Of a stretch of DNA of 64,000 bases, positions 36,233-46,748 are shown one piece after another. The position numbers and the translations under genes are program-made. Source of the stretch: Anaerococcus jeddahensis (lineage in GTDB: Bacteria; Bacillota; Clostridia; Tissierellales; Peptoniphilaceae); assembly GCF_001182725.1 (NCBI RefSeq), contig NZ_CWHU01000005.1, forward strand, positions 1,054,001-1,118,000. Direction: 5' to 3'. Positions within the stretch are counted from its first letter, which is position 1. Each line of letters begins with the position of its first letter. The notes beneath the pieces were generated by a model. The model searched no databases, was not told the origin of the DNA, and saw nothing but the letters and a program-made list of their open reading frames with translations.

Positions 36233-36961
36233 ATGAAAACTGTATTAATAACGGGCGCATCAAGAGGAATTGGTGCTGCTATTGCAAAAAAATTAAATAA
36301 TTCCTACAACTTGGTTTTAACTTATAAGGAAAATAAAAATAAGGCTTTAAATTTATTAAATGAATTAAGACTTACTAATCCAAATGTCATTGCAGTAAAA
36401 TGTGATGTGAAAAGTGAAAAAGATGTTAATAATTTATTTGAAATTTCTGAGAAAAATTTTTCTCATGTAGATATTTTAATAAATAATGCTGGAATTTCTT
36501 ATTTTGGACTTTTACAAGATATGGATTTTTCTTCTTGGAATGAGATTATAAATACAAATTTATCTTCAATTTTTCTTACTTCAAAAAGAGCAATTCCAAA
36601 TATGGTCAGTCAAAAATCTGGAGTTATTATAAATATTTCATCTATTTGGGGAAATTTGGGAGCAAGTTTTGAGGTTGCTTATTCTGCAAGTAAGGGCGGA
36701 GTTAATTCTTTTACAAAAGCTCTTTCAAAAGAACTTTTGCCTTCAAATATAAGGGTAAATGCAATTTCTCCAGGAATTGTCGATACTGATATGACAAAAT
36801 TAGACTTGTCTGAAGATGATAAAAAATCTTTGAAAGAAGATTTAATAGAAAAAAGATTTGCAAAATCCGAAGAAATTGCAAATCTTGTTGAATTTTTAAT
36901 ATCTGAAAAAGGCTCTTATATTACAGGATCTAATTTTGATATTAATGGTGGTTTTTATTAA
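36233..36961 (+). CDS. Short-chain dehydrogenase/reductase (FabG-like)
   Basis: A 242-residue NAD(P)-dependent oxidoreductase. TGASRGIGAAIAKKL (cofactor loop, 7-21), NNAGIS, catalytic Ser in NISSIWG and YSASKGG (Tyr and Lys), and the C-terminal ITGSNFDINGGFY match FabG-type 3-oxoacyl reductases. It stands alone, not in a fatty-acid cluster, so it may serve another substrate. Its 3' end overlaps the convergent addA by 20 bp. The ATG directly starts the first Rossmann strand, so no upstream start is expected. Confidence 0.92.
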   Translation: MKTVLITGASRGIGAAIAKKLNNSYNLVLTYKENKNKALNLLNELRLTNPNVIAVKCDVKSEKDVNNLFEISEKNFSHVDILINNAGISYFGLLQDMDFSSWNEIINTNLSSIFLTSKRAIPNMVSQKSGVIINISSIWGNLGASFEVAYSASKGGVNSFTKALSKELLPSNIRVNAISPGIVDTDMTKLDLSEDDKKSLKEDLIEKRFAKSEEIANLVEFLISEKGSYITGSNFDINGGFY

Positions 36962-39900
36962 CTTGTTCAAATTCTTTGAAATTGTACCAATAAATATAGG
37001 ATGAAATAACTTTTTTATCAAGGGCTTCTTCTATGGAGTCCTTGTAAATTTCAACTTGCTTGTCATAAAATCCTTCTCTTTTTATTGAATCTGTTTTAAA
37101 ATCCATAAGAATAATTTCATCTTTAAATTCAAACATAATATCAATCTGTCCATTTACATAATAATCATCAATTTTTCTAAGGAAAGATTCTTCCTTTCGA
37201 ATTTTTGGTGATTTTTTCATTAAATTTTGGATGATTTCCGAATTAAAAAATCCCAAAATATTTTCAAAATTTATATATGAAAGATATTCCTTTTTTATTT
37301 TTCCCAAATCAATTAATTTATTTATTTCTTTTTCTAGTGAATTTAAATCATAAGATTTTACTTCTAATTCTTGGAAAATTTTGTGGATTAAAGATCCCTT
37401 ATCTGTTGGTGATAATTTTATTTCTTCAAAATTTGGTCTTCTAAAATCATAGGAATTTTCTTTTTGATCAAAGGAAGATTTCTCGTAGCCTTCATTTGAT
37501 AAATCGTAATTTTTAGCTATTTCTGTTACAGATTTTTTCAAAGATTTATTAATATTTTCCTTATTTTTGTAGGAAAATTCAAAAATTTCTTCTATATTTT
37601 TATAAATTTTCTTATTGTAGGTATCTGAATTTATTATTTTATTTATATCAGTTAAATCCTCTTCTAGATTTTCTTCAAATTCTTCTACATATTCAATATT
37701 TAAAAATCCTTTATTAAATACGTCGGTTTTAAAATCAACGTCAACAAAATCACTAATGATTTTATCATTGCATAAAATTTTTAAAATCCAATCCATATAT
37801 GATGATAAATCCAAAAGAGAATTTGCATTCAAAATATTTTCAAGACCCTTTTCATTTAAGTCTTTTTTCCCAATAATAGAAATTTTTCTTTCGGCTCGGG
37901 TTAGGGCGACATACAAAACTCTCATCTCTTCTTTTTTATCATTTAAGTTTGATTTTTCCAAAATCAAATCTCTTTTAATCGAAGAAATTTTTATCTTATT
38001 TTCCCAATCGGCAATGTTAATCCCAATTCCCAAGTCCTTATCCAAAACCATATCTTTTGAATTGTCACGAGTATTAAATCTTTTTGAAAAATCTGGCAAA
38101 ATTACTGCTTTAAATTCAAGTCCCTTAGATTTATGAATGGTCATAATCCTAACTAAATTTTCTTCATCTGATAAATTTCTTGAAGCTTTCAAATTATCTT
38201 TTTTTTGATTTTTCAAATTATCAATATAGGTCAAAAATCCAAAGAGAGAATTTTCATTATTTTTATCATAATCATCCATCAATTCGATAAAAGCCTCGAT
38301 GTTTTTTATTCTTTCATCTGCCCTGTCCCTTGCCTTTAAAAAGTCATAAAGTCCAGAATTTTCAAAAATAAAATTGGCAAAATCATACATATTTGAAAAA
38401 TTTAAAATATAAGAAAAATCTGTAAAAATCGTATTAAAATCTGAAATTTTTTGGGATAGGTCATCTTCATTTTCTTCTCCATAAGCCTTAAATTTTTGGT
38501 AAAAATAAGATTTATTTGATGAAAGACTTATTTCTGCCAAATCATCTTCAGAAAAATTAAATATTTCACTTCTTAAAACTGAAAGCAGGCTTATATCATC
38601 GTTTGGATTTGCTATATACTTTAAAATATTTATAAAAAATTCTACCTCTACAGTTTCAAATGAAACTTTTGAAATGTCAGATGAAAATGGAATGCCTGCT
38701 TTTTTTAGTTCATTTTCGTATAAATAGGCTTTTGAAGATGCCCTTAGTAGGATTGCTATATCCTTGTATTCAAGCCCAGTCTTTATTAGATTATTAATCT
38801 CTTTTACCAGGTAAGCTTCTTCATTTAAATTTTTTGAAAGAGCTTTGATTGAAACTTTTGGGTAATTTTCATCAAATTCGAAATGATAGTTTAGCCTATG
38901 TCCATCGTCTTTATAGGCTATGTCTGAATTTTCTCTGGTCATGAGTCTTTCAAAAATATAATTATTGAAATCAATCAAGTCCTTGTCAGTTCTAAAATTT
39001 TTGGACAAATTTATCCTTAATGAATTCTCATCTTCTTCATAAGAATTTAATTTTTCCAAAAATAATTCTGGTCTTGCATTTCTAAAACCATAAATTGATT
39101 GTTTTACATCTCCTACAAAAAATAAATTGTTCTCATTTTTTAATTTTTCTACAATACAATTTTGAATATCATTTGAATCTTGGTATTCATCAAAGAAAAT
39201 ATACTTAAATTGTTTTTTCAATTTTTGATTTAATTCTTCATTTTCCAATAAATTTATAAATTCATGCTCCATATCAGAAAAATCCAAATAATTTTCTTCC
39301 CTTTTTTTCTGTGTATAAATTTCTTCAAAAGAAAAAACCAAATATTTTAATTCTTTTAAAATTTTCTCTTCCAATGGATCAAAAAATCCCCTAGTTAATG
39401 AATCTGTATTTCTTATCAAGTCTTTTATCAAATTAAATTCATCTTTGTAGGTATTTTTTTTTGACTTTACATATAAATTTTCGTTTGGGTCGTCTTGCTT
39501 TTTTGACATTGTGACCATTCTTGAAAGACTTTTTCCAAAAATTTCTATTATATCATCCCAAGGCTTTTCTTCTATTGAAGATTCTATATTTTCAAAAAAA
39601 TTCAAGTCACTTTCAATCATCTCCACATACTTATCACGCATAGATCTTTCTTTAATAAAAATTTCTAGATTTCTTGCGCTTTTTATAATATTTTCAACTC
39701 TCTCTTTTATATAAGTCTTAAATTTTTCAAAATCAAAATTTGAACTTGTTTTATCTTCGAGCCATTTGTGAGGGTCTATTTGACTTTTTGAAAAATCATA
39801 TAGGTCTAGGATTATTGTTTTTGCATCATCATCTGACCTATTTGATCCAAAATTGTGCAATAAATTTATAAATTCTCCGTCGTTTTTTTCGTATTCATTT

Positions 39901-40337
39901 TCAAAAAGCTCATCAATTGAATCTTTTCTCAACAAAGCTTGTTTGGAATCAGCTGCTATTTTAAAAGATGGTGAAAGATTATCGGACAAGTAAAAATTTT
40001 CCCTCAACATATCTGCACAAAAAGAGTGGAGAGTTTTTATAAAAGCATCATTTATAGATTTAATTTGATTTTTTATAAAAATTTTGTCAGACTTTTCTTC
40101 TTTAAGTAAATCATTTAATTTTTCCCTTATCCTATCTTTCATTTCAACTGAAGCCTTGTTGGTGAAAGTTACAATAATCATATTTTTTATAGGAATTTTT
40201 TCTTCAATCATCAAAGAAATCACCCTATCAACCAAAACCCTAGTTTTTCCGCTACCTGCAGCAGCAGAAACAATTATATTTTTACCCCTAGTTTCTATGG
40301 CTTTTTTTTGATCATCAGTTGGCTTAAATTTACTCAT
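36942..40337 (-). CDS. addA: ATP-dependent helicase/nuclease subunit A
   Basis: An 1131-residue UvrD-like helicase with a C-terminal RecB nuclease domain; with AddB it resects double-strand breaks until Chi. Walker A VSAAAGSGKTRVLVDRV lies near residues 28-44, helicase motif II is FFDEYQDSN, motif III/IV follow, and VMTIHKSKGLEFKAVILPDF-like IMTIHKSKGLEFKAV is motif V. The nuclease core is YVNGQIDIMFEFKDEIILMDFKTD near 1065-1090. It follows addB with an 8-bp overlap; AGGAG precedes the ATG. Confidence 0.97.
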   Translation of the reverse strand: MSKFKPTDDQKKAIETRGKNIIVSAAAGSGKTRVLVDRVISLMIEEKIPIKNMIIVTFTNKASVEMKDRIREKLNDLLKEEKSDKIFIKNQIKSINDAFIKTLHSFCADMLRENFYLSDNLSPSFKIAADSKQALLRKDSIDELFENEYEKNDGEFINLLHNFGSNRSDDDAKTIILDLYDFSKSQIDPHKWLEDKTSSNFDFEKFKTYIKERVENIIKSARNLEIFIKERSMRDKYVEMIESDLNFFENIESSIEEKPWDDIIEIFGKSLSRMVTMSKKQDDPNENLYVKSKKNTYKDEFNLIKDLIRNTDSLTRGFFDPLEEKILKELKYLVFSFEEIYTQKKREENYLDFSDMEHEFINLLENEELNQKLKKQFKYIFFDEYQDSNDIQNCIVEKLKNENNLFFVGDVKQSIYGFRNARPELFLEKLNSYEEDENSLRINLSKNFRTDKDLIDFNNYIFERLMTRENSDIAYKDDGHRLNYHFEFDENYPKVSIKALSKNLNEEAYLVKEINNLIKTGLEYKDIAILLRASSKAYLYENELKKAGIPFSSDISKVSFETVEVEFFINILKYIANPNDDISLLSVLRSEIFNFSEDDLAEISLSSNKSYFYQKFKAYGEENEDDLSQKISDFNTIFTDFSYILNFSNMYDFANFIFENSGLYDFLKARDRADERIKNIEAFIELMDDYDKNNENSLFGFLTYIDNLKNQKKDNLKASRNLSDEENLVRIMTIHKSKGLEFKAVILPDFSKRFNTRDNSKDMVLDKDLGIGINIADWENKIKISSIKRDLILEKSNLNDKKEEMRVLYVALTRAERKISIIGKKDLNEKGLENILNANSLLDLSSYMDWILKILCNDKIISDFVDVDFKTDVFNKGFLNIEYVEEFEENLEEDLTDINKIINSDTYNKKIYKNIEEIFEFSYKNKENINKSLKKSVTEIAKNYDLSNEGYEKSSFDQKENSYDFRRPNFEEIKLSPTDKGSLIHKIFQELEVKSYDLNSLEKEINKLIDLGKIKKEYLSYINFENILGFFNSEIIQNLMKKSPKIRKEESFLRKIDDYYVNGQIDIMFEFKDEIILMDFKTDSIKREGFYDKQVEIYKDSIEEALDKKVISSYIYWYNFKEFEQVNKNHH

Positions 40338-43300
40338 CTGATAGCTCCTTTTTTATATCATTAATAGAAATTTTATTATCCACATCCTTAAACTTATCTT
40401 GGTCTTTTGAATAATCAAATTTACAAATTGACTTGTAAGGGCAGTAGGTACATTCATAAGTATTTTGGTTTATTCTAAGAGGATTTAATTTTATATTTCC
40501 ATTTTTAATTTCAAAAATATATTTTGAAATTAATTTTTTAATAAATTTTTCCAAAATTTCTTCTTCATCAAGTGAAAAAATATTAGCATTTCCCCTAGAA
40601 ATTTTAAATATATCAGATTTTTTTCCATCAAAATCCTTATCCAAAAGCTTTAAAACTTCCTCATTTATTTTTACAATCAGGCCATTCATTTTTGTCTTAT
40701 CATCATAGATTTTTTTTATTGCATCCTTATCATAAGCCTTATCAAGTTTTTTAACCTCATCTTTTAAAGGCAAATAAAAACTTGCAATAGGCAATAAATT
40801 TTCAGATTTTTTTTCTTTTATTGATAGCATGTAAACAAATAATTGAAGCTCAAAACCATTTAATACATTGGCAATTCTAATTTCTTTTGCTCCCGTTTTA
40901 TAGTCAATTATTCTTACATAATTTTTAAACCTATCAATCCTATCAATTCTTCCTTCAAGATAATTTTTCTCATCAACATAAACTTGGGGATATTTCTCAC
41001 CCCTTCCATACTTTTCCTCAACCCCATCAATTTGAAAGTCGCCGCTTTTTATTTGGTCGATTATTTTTTTTGAAGATTTTTGGGTTGACTCATAAATATT
41101 TGAAAGGATAAATTTATTTTTCTTATCCCCTGCTCTGTCCCTATCAAGAGAATTTTCGATAGCTTTTTCAAAACTTTCATTTACAATTTTTTCTAAATCT
41201 TTTTCATCTAATTTTTCAAGATCTATTCCTTGCAATTTTTTTGAAATATCTTCCATATTATAGTGGACAATATTTCCAATTTCTAAATAATCAACATCCA
41301 AATTTTTATTTTCTTTAGCCCTAAGTCCATAATTTACAAAATATTTGTATGGACATTTGGCATAAGTTTCAATTTCTGAAACTGAAAATTTATTTTTTGC
41401 ATAAAGTTTTTTTGAAATATCTTCTCTTAAAGGAAATTTTTCATTAGAATAGGTAAGTCCTTTTAAAAATAAATTATAGGAAGAATTTTTGGAATAATTA
41501 AAATTATCATCGTAATCTTTTTTGTATTTTAAGTAAGTTTTTACAAATTCTTTTTCATTTTCACTTGTATTTTCCTTATTTTTTATATTCCATAAAATTT
41601 GGCTTGCCTTTAAATCTAAAAGATCAGTCGAATATTTTATATTAGAAAATTTATTTTGAGTGATTTTCTTATAAGTTATATTTGGGAAAATATTTATAAT
41701 ATCAGAAATACTTGTCGCCATATTCATAGGATCATTTGCCTTATTTATAAGAGAATAGGAGAAAAATATTTTTTCTGATGAAGTAAACATTCTAAGTAAA
41801 TTTAAAAGAATTTTATCGTCCTTTTTTTCCTTATAAATTTTAAGGTCGTAGCCCTCATTTTCTAAAGCAGTTTTTTCATTTTCTGAAATTAAAATATCGC
41901 TATTATTATTTCCCGGAAAATAAATATCAGTCATTCCCACAAAAATTTTAATCTTCCTATCATTTATCCTATCTCTTGAAAAATCACCAATCAAAACTTG
42001 GTCAATTGCTGGAGGAATAATCCCAATTGATGAAGCTTCACATGATTTTTCTAATAATTTATAAATTAGATCAAGTCTTGTATAAGAATTTCCCAAAATT
42101 CCTGCGATTTGTTCCAAATTCGTCAAAAATTTATCCCAAACTTGGCTGTTTTCTTCAAATATATCAAGCCTGTTTTCCTTAATATTTTCTTGGAAATGAT
42201 TAAATCCAGATTTAATTATTTCTGTATCAAGAATTTTAAAAATTTCTTTTACAAAATCAAGAGCCTTTAATTTTTCATTTCTAATTTCGTACAAGTCTTT
42301 GAGCAAGGAGATTATAATTTTTCTAATTGAATTTACTTTTTCAAGTTCTTCTATTTTCTCATTTTTTAGTTTCTCACCATTTTGATAAAATTTTTCATCC
42401 AAGGAAAAATATTTATCATCAAAAATCATTGATCCCTTAATTTTTCTTGTATTTATATAATTTTGAAAGGCCAAAACTCTTTCAAAAGAATTTTCTCCAA
42501 AATCAAGAACATTTGACCTTACAAAAGATTCAAGATCAGTTTTTCTAAAATTAAAAACAAGAATCCTAATCAATGAAAGCCAAGTTTTTACTATGTGATT
42601 ATCAGATAATTTTTTTGACTTATCAATAAAAATAGGAATTTCAGCCCTTGTAAAAATTCTTTTTATAAGATTTTCATACTCATCGGAATTTGCCATTACA
42701 AGAGAAATTTCTGAGAAAGAATGGCCACTTCTTATAAGTTTTTCAATTATTAACGCCGCATTTTCTATTTCATTTTGGGATGAAATAGATTCAATTATAT
42801 TTATATTTAAAGTTTTTTCCTCATAAATTTTCGGATTATATTTTTCAAAATTTTCATAAAGGTGTTTAATATCAGAAAGATTATTATTTTTTTCAAGATT
42901 TATTATTTTAATTTGGTCAATTTCTTTTAAACTTTCAATAAATCTCATACTTTGGTTAAAAATATCCATATCTTTAGCCATACTATTTTCATAATACTTA
43001 TGGTCCATGGAAATTGAAATTGTTATTTTTGCCTCAATTTTAATTAACTCTCTAATAAAATCTAGTCTTAAATCTGACAAGAGATCGAATTTATCAAAAT
43101 AAAAATTTACTCCCTTAAAAAAGTCACAATATTTTAAATTATCTTTTATAATTTCAAGCTCATCTTCTTTGTCGATATAAGAATTTTCAAGCTTTTTTAA
43201 ATATGCTTCATAGATTAATTTGATTTCCTTAAATTTTAACCTAGTCATATAATCTATATTTTCATTTATATTTATTGATTCAAAAAAATCATCATCAAAA

Positions 43301-43689
43301 TAATATTCTTTTATATTTGTAAAAAAATCAGAAAGATTATTTACAAAATCTATATCAAAAGATTTGTTTGAAAAAAGTTTTAAATTTTCATTTATTTCAT
43401 CAAGCACACTTGTTAATAAGATTGCTTTTGAAACTTGATTTAAATTTTCTTTCTTTTTTAGGCTTAACCTTTGAGAAATATAGGAAATTAGAGATGAAAA
43501 AGATAAAACTTTAGCATCCATGACTGATTTATATTTAATTGAATCTATAAAATCCATATCACTTTCTAGGGTGTATTGTTCAGGAACAATTAAAAAAGAT
43601 TTTTCTTTATTATCCAATTTTTTTTCTATATCTTTATAAATATATGATGAATTTTCCTCGGGAAATTTGCTCATTATAATTTTTATCAT
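40330..43689 (-). CDS. addB: ATP-dependent helicase/nuclease subunit B
   Basis: An 1119-residue AddB. The C-terminal nuclease has GRIDRIDRFKNYVRIIDYKTG, and four cysteines for the Fe-S cluster are present: one in YAKCPYKYFVNYG and three in CTYCPYKSICKFD. The inactive helicase part includes FLIVPEQYTL. The N-terminal P-loop of most AddB proteins (GRAGSGKT-like) is replaced by KIIMSKFPEENSSY, so nucleotide binding there is doubtful. It overlaps sbcC by 4 bp and addA by 8 bp. AAGGTGG precedes the ATG, confirming the start. Confidence 0.95.
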   Translation of the reverse strand: MIKIIMSKFPEENSSYIYKDIEKKLDNKEKSFLIVPEQYTLESDMDFIDSIKYKSVMDAKVLSFSSLISYISQRLSLKKKENLNQVSKAILLTSVLDEINENLKLFSNKSFDIDFVNNLSDFFTNIKEYYFDDDFFESININENIDYMTRLKFKEIKLIYEAYLKKLENSYIDKEDELEIIKDNLKYCDFFKGVNFYFDKFDLLSDLRLDFIRELIKIEAKITISISMDHKYYENSMAKDMDIFNQSMRFIESLKEIDQIKIINLEKNNNLSDIKHLYENFEKYNPKIYEEKTLNINIIESISSQNEIENAALIIEKLIRSGHSFSEISLVMANSDEYENLIKRIFTRAEIPIFIDKSKKLSDNHIVKTWLSLIRILVFNFRKTDLESFVRSNVLDFGENSFERVLAFQNYINTRKIKGSMIFDDKYFSLDEKFYQNGEKLKNEKIEELEKVNSIRKIIISLLKDLYEIRNEKLKALDFVKEIFKILDTEIIKSGFNHFQENIKENRLDIFEENSQVWDKFLTNLEQIAGILGNSYTRLDLIYKLLEKSCEASSIGIIPPAIDQVLIGDFSRDRINDRKIKIFVGMTDIYFPGNNNSDILISENEKTALENEGYDLKIYKEKKDDKILLNLLRMFTSSEKIFFSYSLINKANDPMNMATSISDIINIFPNITYKKITQNKFSNIKYSTDLLDLKASQILWNIKNKENTSENEKEFVKTYLKYKKDYDDNFNYSKNSSYNLFLKGLTYSNEKFPLREDISKKLYAKNKFSVSEIETYAKCPYKYFVNYGLRAKENKNLDVDYLEIGNIVHYNMEDISKKLQGIDLEKLDEKDLEKIVNESFEKAIENSLDRDRAGDKKNKFILSNIYESTQKSSKKIIDQIKSGDFQIDGVEEKYGRGEKYPQVYVDEKNYLEGRIDRIDRFKNYVRIIDYKTGAKEIRIANVLNGFELQLFVYMLSIKEKKSENLLPIASFYLPLKDEVKKLDKAYDKDAIKKIYDDKTKMNGLIVKINEEVLKLLDKDFDGKKSDIFKISRGNANIFSLDEEEILEKFIKKLISKYIFEIKNGNIKLNPLRINQNTYECTYCPYKSICKFDYSKDQDKFKDVDNKISINDIKKELSDE

Positions 43690-46600
43690 ACAACCACCTT
43701 CAAACTTGATCCCTGTGTTTTTGAATATGAAACTTCAATTTTTGCATCAATTGCATCTTTTAATTCTTTTACGTGAGAAATTAAGCCGATAAATTTATTA
43801 TCGTAGGATAATTTTTCAATTGTTCTTATAGCTTTTTCCAAATAATCATCAGACAAAGTCCCAAAACCTTCATCAATAAAAAGCGTATTAATTTTTATTC
43901 CACCATTTTCCCCACTAATTTCATCAGAAAGTCCAAGAGCCAAAGCAAGTGATGCAATAAAACTCTCCCCACCAGAAAGAGAAGCCTCACTTCTGATTTT
44001 TCCCGTATTTGCATCCAAAATTTCTATATCAAGCCCATAATTTTTTCTCTTATCGCTTGTTTGGGTTTTTCTAATCATTGTAAATTGACCATCGGTCATC
44101 TCTTTAAGCCTAATATTTGCAAACTTTAATATTTTTTTAAAATAATAGGATAAAACAAAGGTTTCAAAATTTAATTTTTCCCTACCAGAAACCTTGGACA
44201 TTGAACCGTCTGCAATTTTTGAAAGTTTATAAAGAATCTCATCTTCATTTTTTAATTTACTAAGCTCTTTTTGAATTGAAATTATTTGGTCTTTACTTTC
44301 TTCTAATCTGGTCTTTTTAAGTTTTAAAGAAAATATAAAATCTTTAATTTTTTCTAAATCAATTTTTATTTTTTCTATTTTTTCTTTTATATTTTCTGGC
44401 TGGTATTCTTCTTTATCCTTGTATTTTTCAAGGCTTGATAATCTTATTGATAGGTTATTTAAATTTTTAAAATAATCTTCTATCTTGTCTTTTTTATCTG
44501 ATAATTTATTTGAATTTTCCAAATATTTTAAAAACTGATCAAAATCCTTAAAATTTTCACTTATTTTTTCATCTAATAGCTTTTCATTTTTTGAAATTTT
44601 ATCCTTATTATCTTTAATATAGGACTTATAACTTTCAATCAAGGAATTTAAAGAGGATTTTTCTTTTTCTAGATTTTTTATATTATCATCAAGATTTTTT
44701 ATTCTTTTTTCTTCTATTTCTACAAAATTCCTATCTTCTTTCAAAGAATTTTCTATAGATTTTTTATTAAAATTATTAAGCTCTTCTTTTTTTATCTTAT
44801 ATTTATTTTCTAAATTTTCTATATCATCCAAATTTTCAAGTTTTTCTAACTTATTTTTTAAATTTTCTATGGATTTTTCAAAAGCAAAAGATTTTTTTTC
44901 AAAATCTTTTTTACTTCTTTTTTCATTTTCAAATTCATAGTAAAGACTTTCATATGAAATTTTAAGATTTTCTAATTTATTTTTATATTCATCAAGATTT
45001 TTCTTAATATCTTCTGATTTTTCCAAATTTTTATCTATAGATTTTTCCAAATCAGCGATTTTTTCTATAAGAACATCTTTTTTTATTTTTATATTTAAAT
45101 ATTTTTCATTTTCCTTTTCTAAATCTATAGAAAATGTATCTAAATACTCTATTTGTCCTTCAAAAATCCTTCCACAAATAGGACAAATTCCATTTTTATT
45201 TAAATCTTTCCTAAAATCATTTATCAAAATAGCTTTTTTATTTGACTCAGCCTTATCCAATAAATTTTTTGATATTTCAAAATCTTTCTTTAACTCTTCT
45301 AATTCTTTTTTTATCTTAGACAAATCCTTAATTTTTTTATCATTTAAAAGAGATTTTTCATAAATATTTTCATATTCAAAAACTTTTTGGCTTATCTTGT
45401 GCTTATCTTCATTTATTTTTTCAAGTTTTGCTGAATAATTTAATAAATCATTAGATTTTTCTCTTATTTTTTTATCTATAATATCTTTTTTATTTTTACA
45501 ATCATCTATTTGATTTTTATAAGTTTTACCATCATAAAAATCTTTTTTATTTTTATCTAAGTCTTTTTTTAATTTTTCAAGATTAATAAATTTATCCAAG
45601 ACTGATTGATTTTTTATTATATTTTCTTTTTTTTCACTAATAATTTTTTGGCTTTCTTCCCTATTACCGAGATTTTTTAAATTTTCTTTTAAATCTTTTT
45701 CTACTATAGATAATTTGTCTTTTTGATCGGATAATTTATTTTCGAATTCTTTTTGATTATTTTTTAAATCAAGAAGACTTTGGTAGTATGGCTTAAATTG
45801 AATTGACTTCTCTGCAAAAAATAACTCATTTTTCAAATTTTTAAAGTAAGTTTCATCTTCTAAAAGCTCAAGTCTTTTTTCATTTAAATATTTATAATTT
45901 TTTATTTCTTCATTTTCTTTTTGGTAAAAATTAAGTCTAGAATTCTCTTCTTCCAAGTTTTTTTCTAATAATAATTTCTCCTTGTTTTCTTTATAAAGAT
46001 TTTTTTCAAGCTCGTCATCTATTTTTTCTATTATTTTAAAAATTTCATCAAAATTTTTAAGCTCTATTAATTGAGAGTCTATATTTTCACTTAAAAGATT
46101 ATTTTTAGTGATTTCACTTTCAAGACTTTTTGAAATATTTTCCAAATTTTTCTTTGAGTCCTTGCTTGCTTCCTTTAATTTTTCCTCAATATCCTTGTAG
46201 ATAAAAGATGAAAAAATCTTTGATAATAACTCTGCCTTTTTATCAGATGAAGATTTTAAAAATTTTGAAAATTCACCTTGAGCAAGGATCATGACCCTAT
46301 TTAATTGGCTATAATCAAGACCAATTACTTCAACTATTTTTTTATTTGTTTTTTGTGGACCATCAGATATTAAAATTTCTTTTTCATTTTCAATTTTATA
46401 AAATTCTACGCCATGAGAAATATTTACATTAGCTCTTGTTTTTTTTGCTATTTGATTTGGAATTCTTTTTATCCTATAATATTCACCGTCAATTTCAAAA
46501 GAAAAATCAACATAGGTTAAAGGGTCATCTCCACCTAAAAAATCACTTCTAATATCATTTGAATTAAATCCCTCTCTTTGAATTTCTCCAAAAAGTGCAA

Positions 46601-46748
46601 AACTTATAGCGTCAAAAATTGTAGTTTTCCCACTTCCAGTATCTCCAGAAATTATAAAAATTTTTGAATCATAAAGTTTAGTAAAATCTATGAAAGTTTT
46701 ATTTTTGTAGGTCATAAAGCCATACATCTTAAGTTTTACAGGTTTCAT
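43686..46748 (-). CDS. sbcC: SbcC (Rad50-like) SMC ATPase
   Basis: A 1020-residue SMC-type ATPase of the SbcCD nuclease that opens hairpins and protein-blocked DNA ends. Walker A GDTGSGKTTIFDAISFALFG is near 35-54. Long Lys/Glu-rich coiled coils (about 180-850) are interrupted at about 500 by the zinc hook CPICGR. The C-terminal half has SLSGGESFIASLALALGLS, Walker B TLFIDEGFGTLS and a final D-loop. The coil is extremely AT-rich. Overlaps sbcD and addB by 4 bp each, so all are coupled. Confidence 0.96.
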   Translation of the reverse strand: MKPVKLKMYGFMTYKNKTFIDFTKLYDSKIFIISGDTGSGKTTIFDAISFALFGEIQREGFNSNDIRSDFLGGDDPLTYVDFSFEIDGEYYRIKRIPNQIAKKTRANVNISHGVEFYKIENEKEILISDGPQKTNKKIVEVIGLDYSQLNRVMILAQGEFSKFLKSSSDKKAELLSKIFSSFIYKDIEEKLKEASKDSKKNLENISKSLESEITKNNLLSENIDSQLIELKNFDEIFKIIEKIDDELEKNLYKENKEKLLLEKNLEEENSRLNFYQKENEEIKNYKYLNEKRLELLEDETYFKNLKNELFFAEKSIQFKPYYQSLLDLKNNQKEFENKLSDQKDKLSIVEKDLKENLKNLGNREESQKIISEKKENIIKNQSVLDKFINLEKLKKDLDKNKKDFYDGKTYKNQIDDCKNKKDIIDKKIREKSNDLLNYSAKLEKINEDKHKISQKVFEYENIYEKSLLNDKKIKDLSKIKKELEELKKDFEISKNLLDKAESNKKAILINDFRKDLNKNGICPICGRIFEGQIEYLDTFSIDLEKENEKYLNIKIKKDVLIEKIADLEKSIDKNLEKSEDIKKNLDEYKNKLENLKISYESLYYEFENEKRSKKDFEKKSFAFEKSIENLKNKLEKLENLDDIENLENKYKIKKEELNNFNKKSIENSLKEDRNFVEIEEKRIKNLDDNIKNLEKEKSSLNSLIESYKSYIKDNKDKISKNEKLLDEKISENFKDFDQFLKYLENSNKLSDKKDKIEDYFKNLNNLSIRLSSLEKYKDKEEYQPENIKEKIEKIKIDLEKIKDFIFSLKLKKTRLEESKDQIISIQKELSKLKNEDEILYKLSKIADGSMSKVSGREKLNFETFVLSYYFKKILKFANIRLKEMTDGQFTMIRKTQTSDKRKNYGLDIEILDANTGKIRSEASLSGGESFIASLALALGLSDEISGENGGIKINTLFIDEGFGTLSDDYLEKAIRTIEKLSYDNKFIGLISHVKELKDAIDAKIEVSYSKTQGSSLKVVV

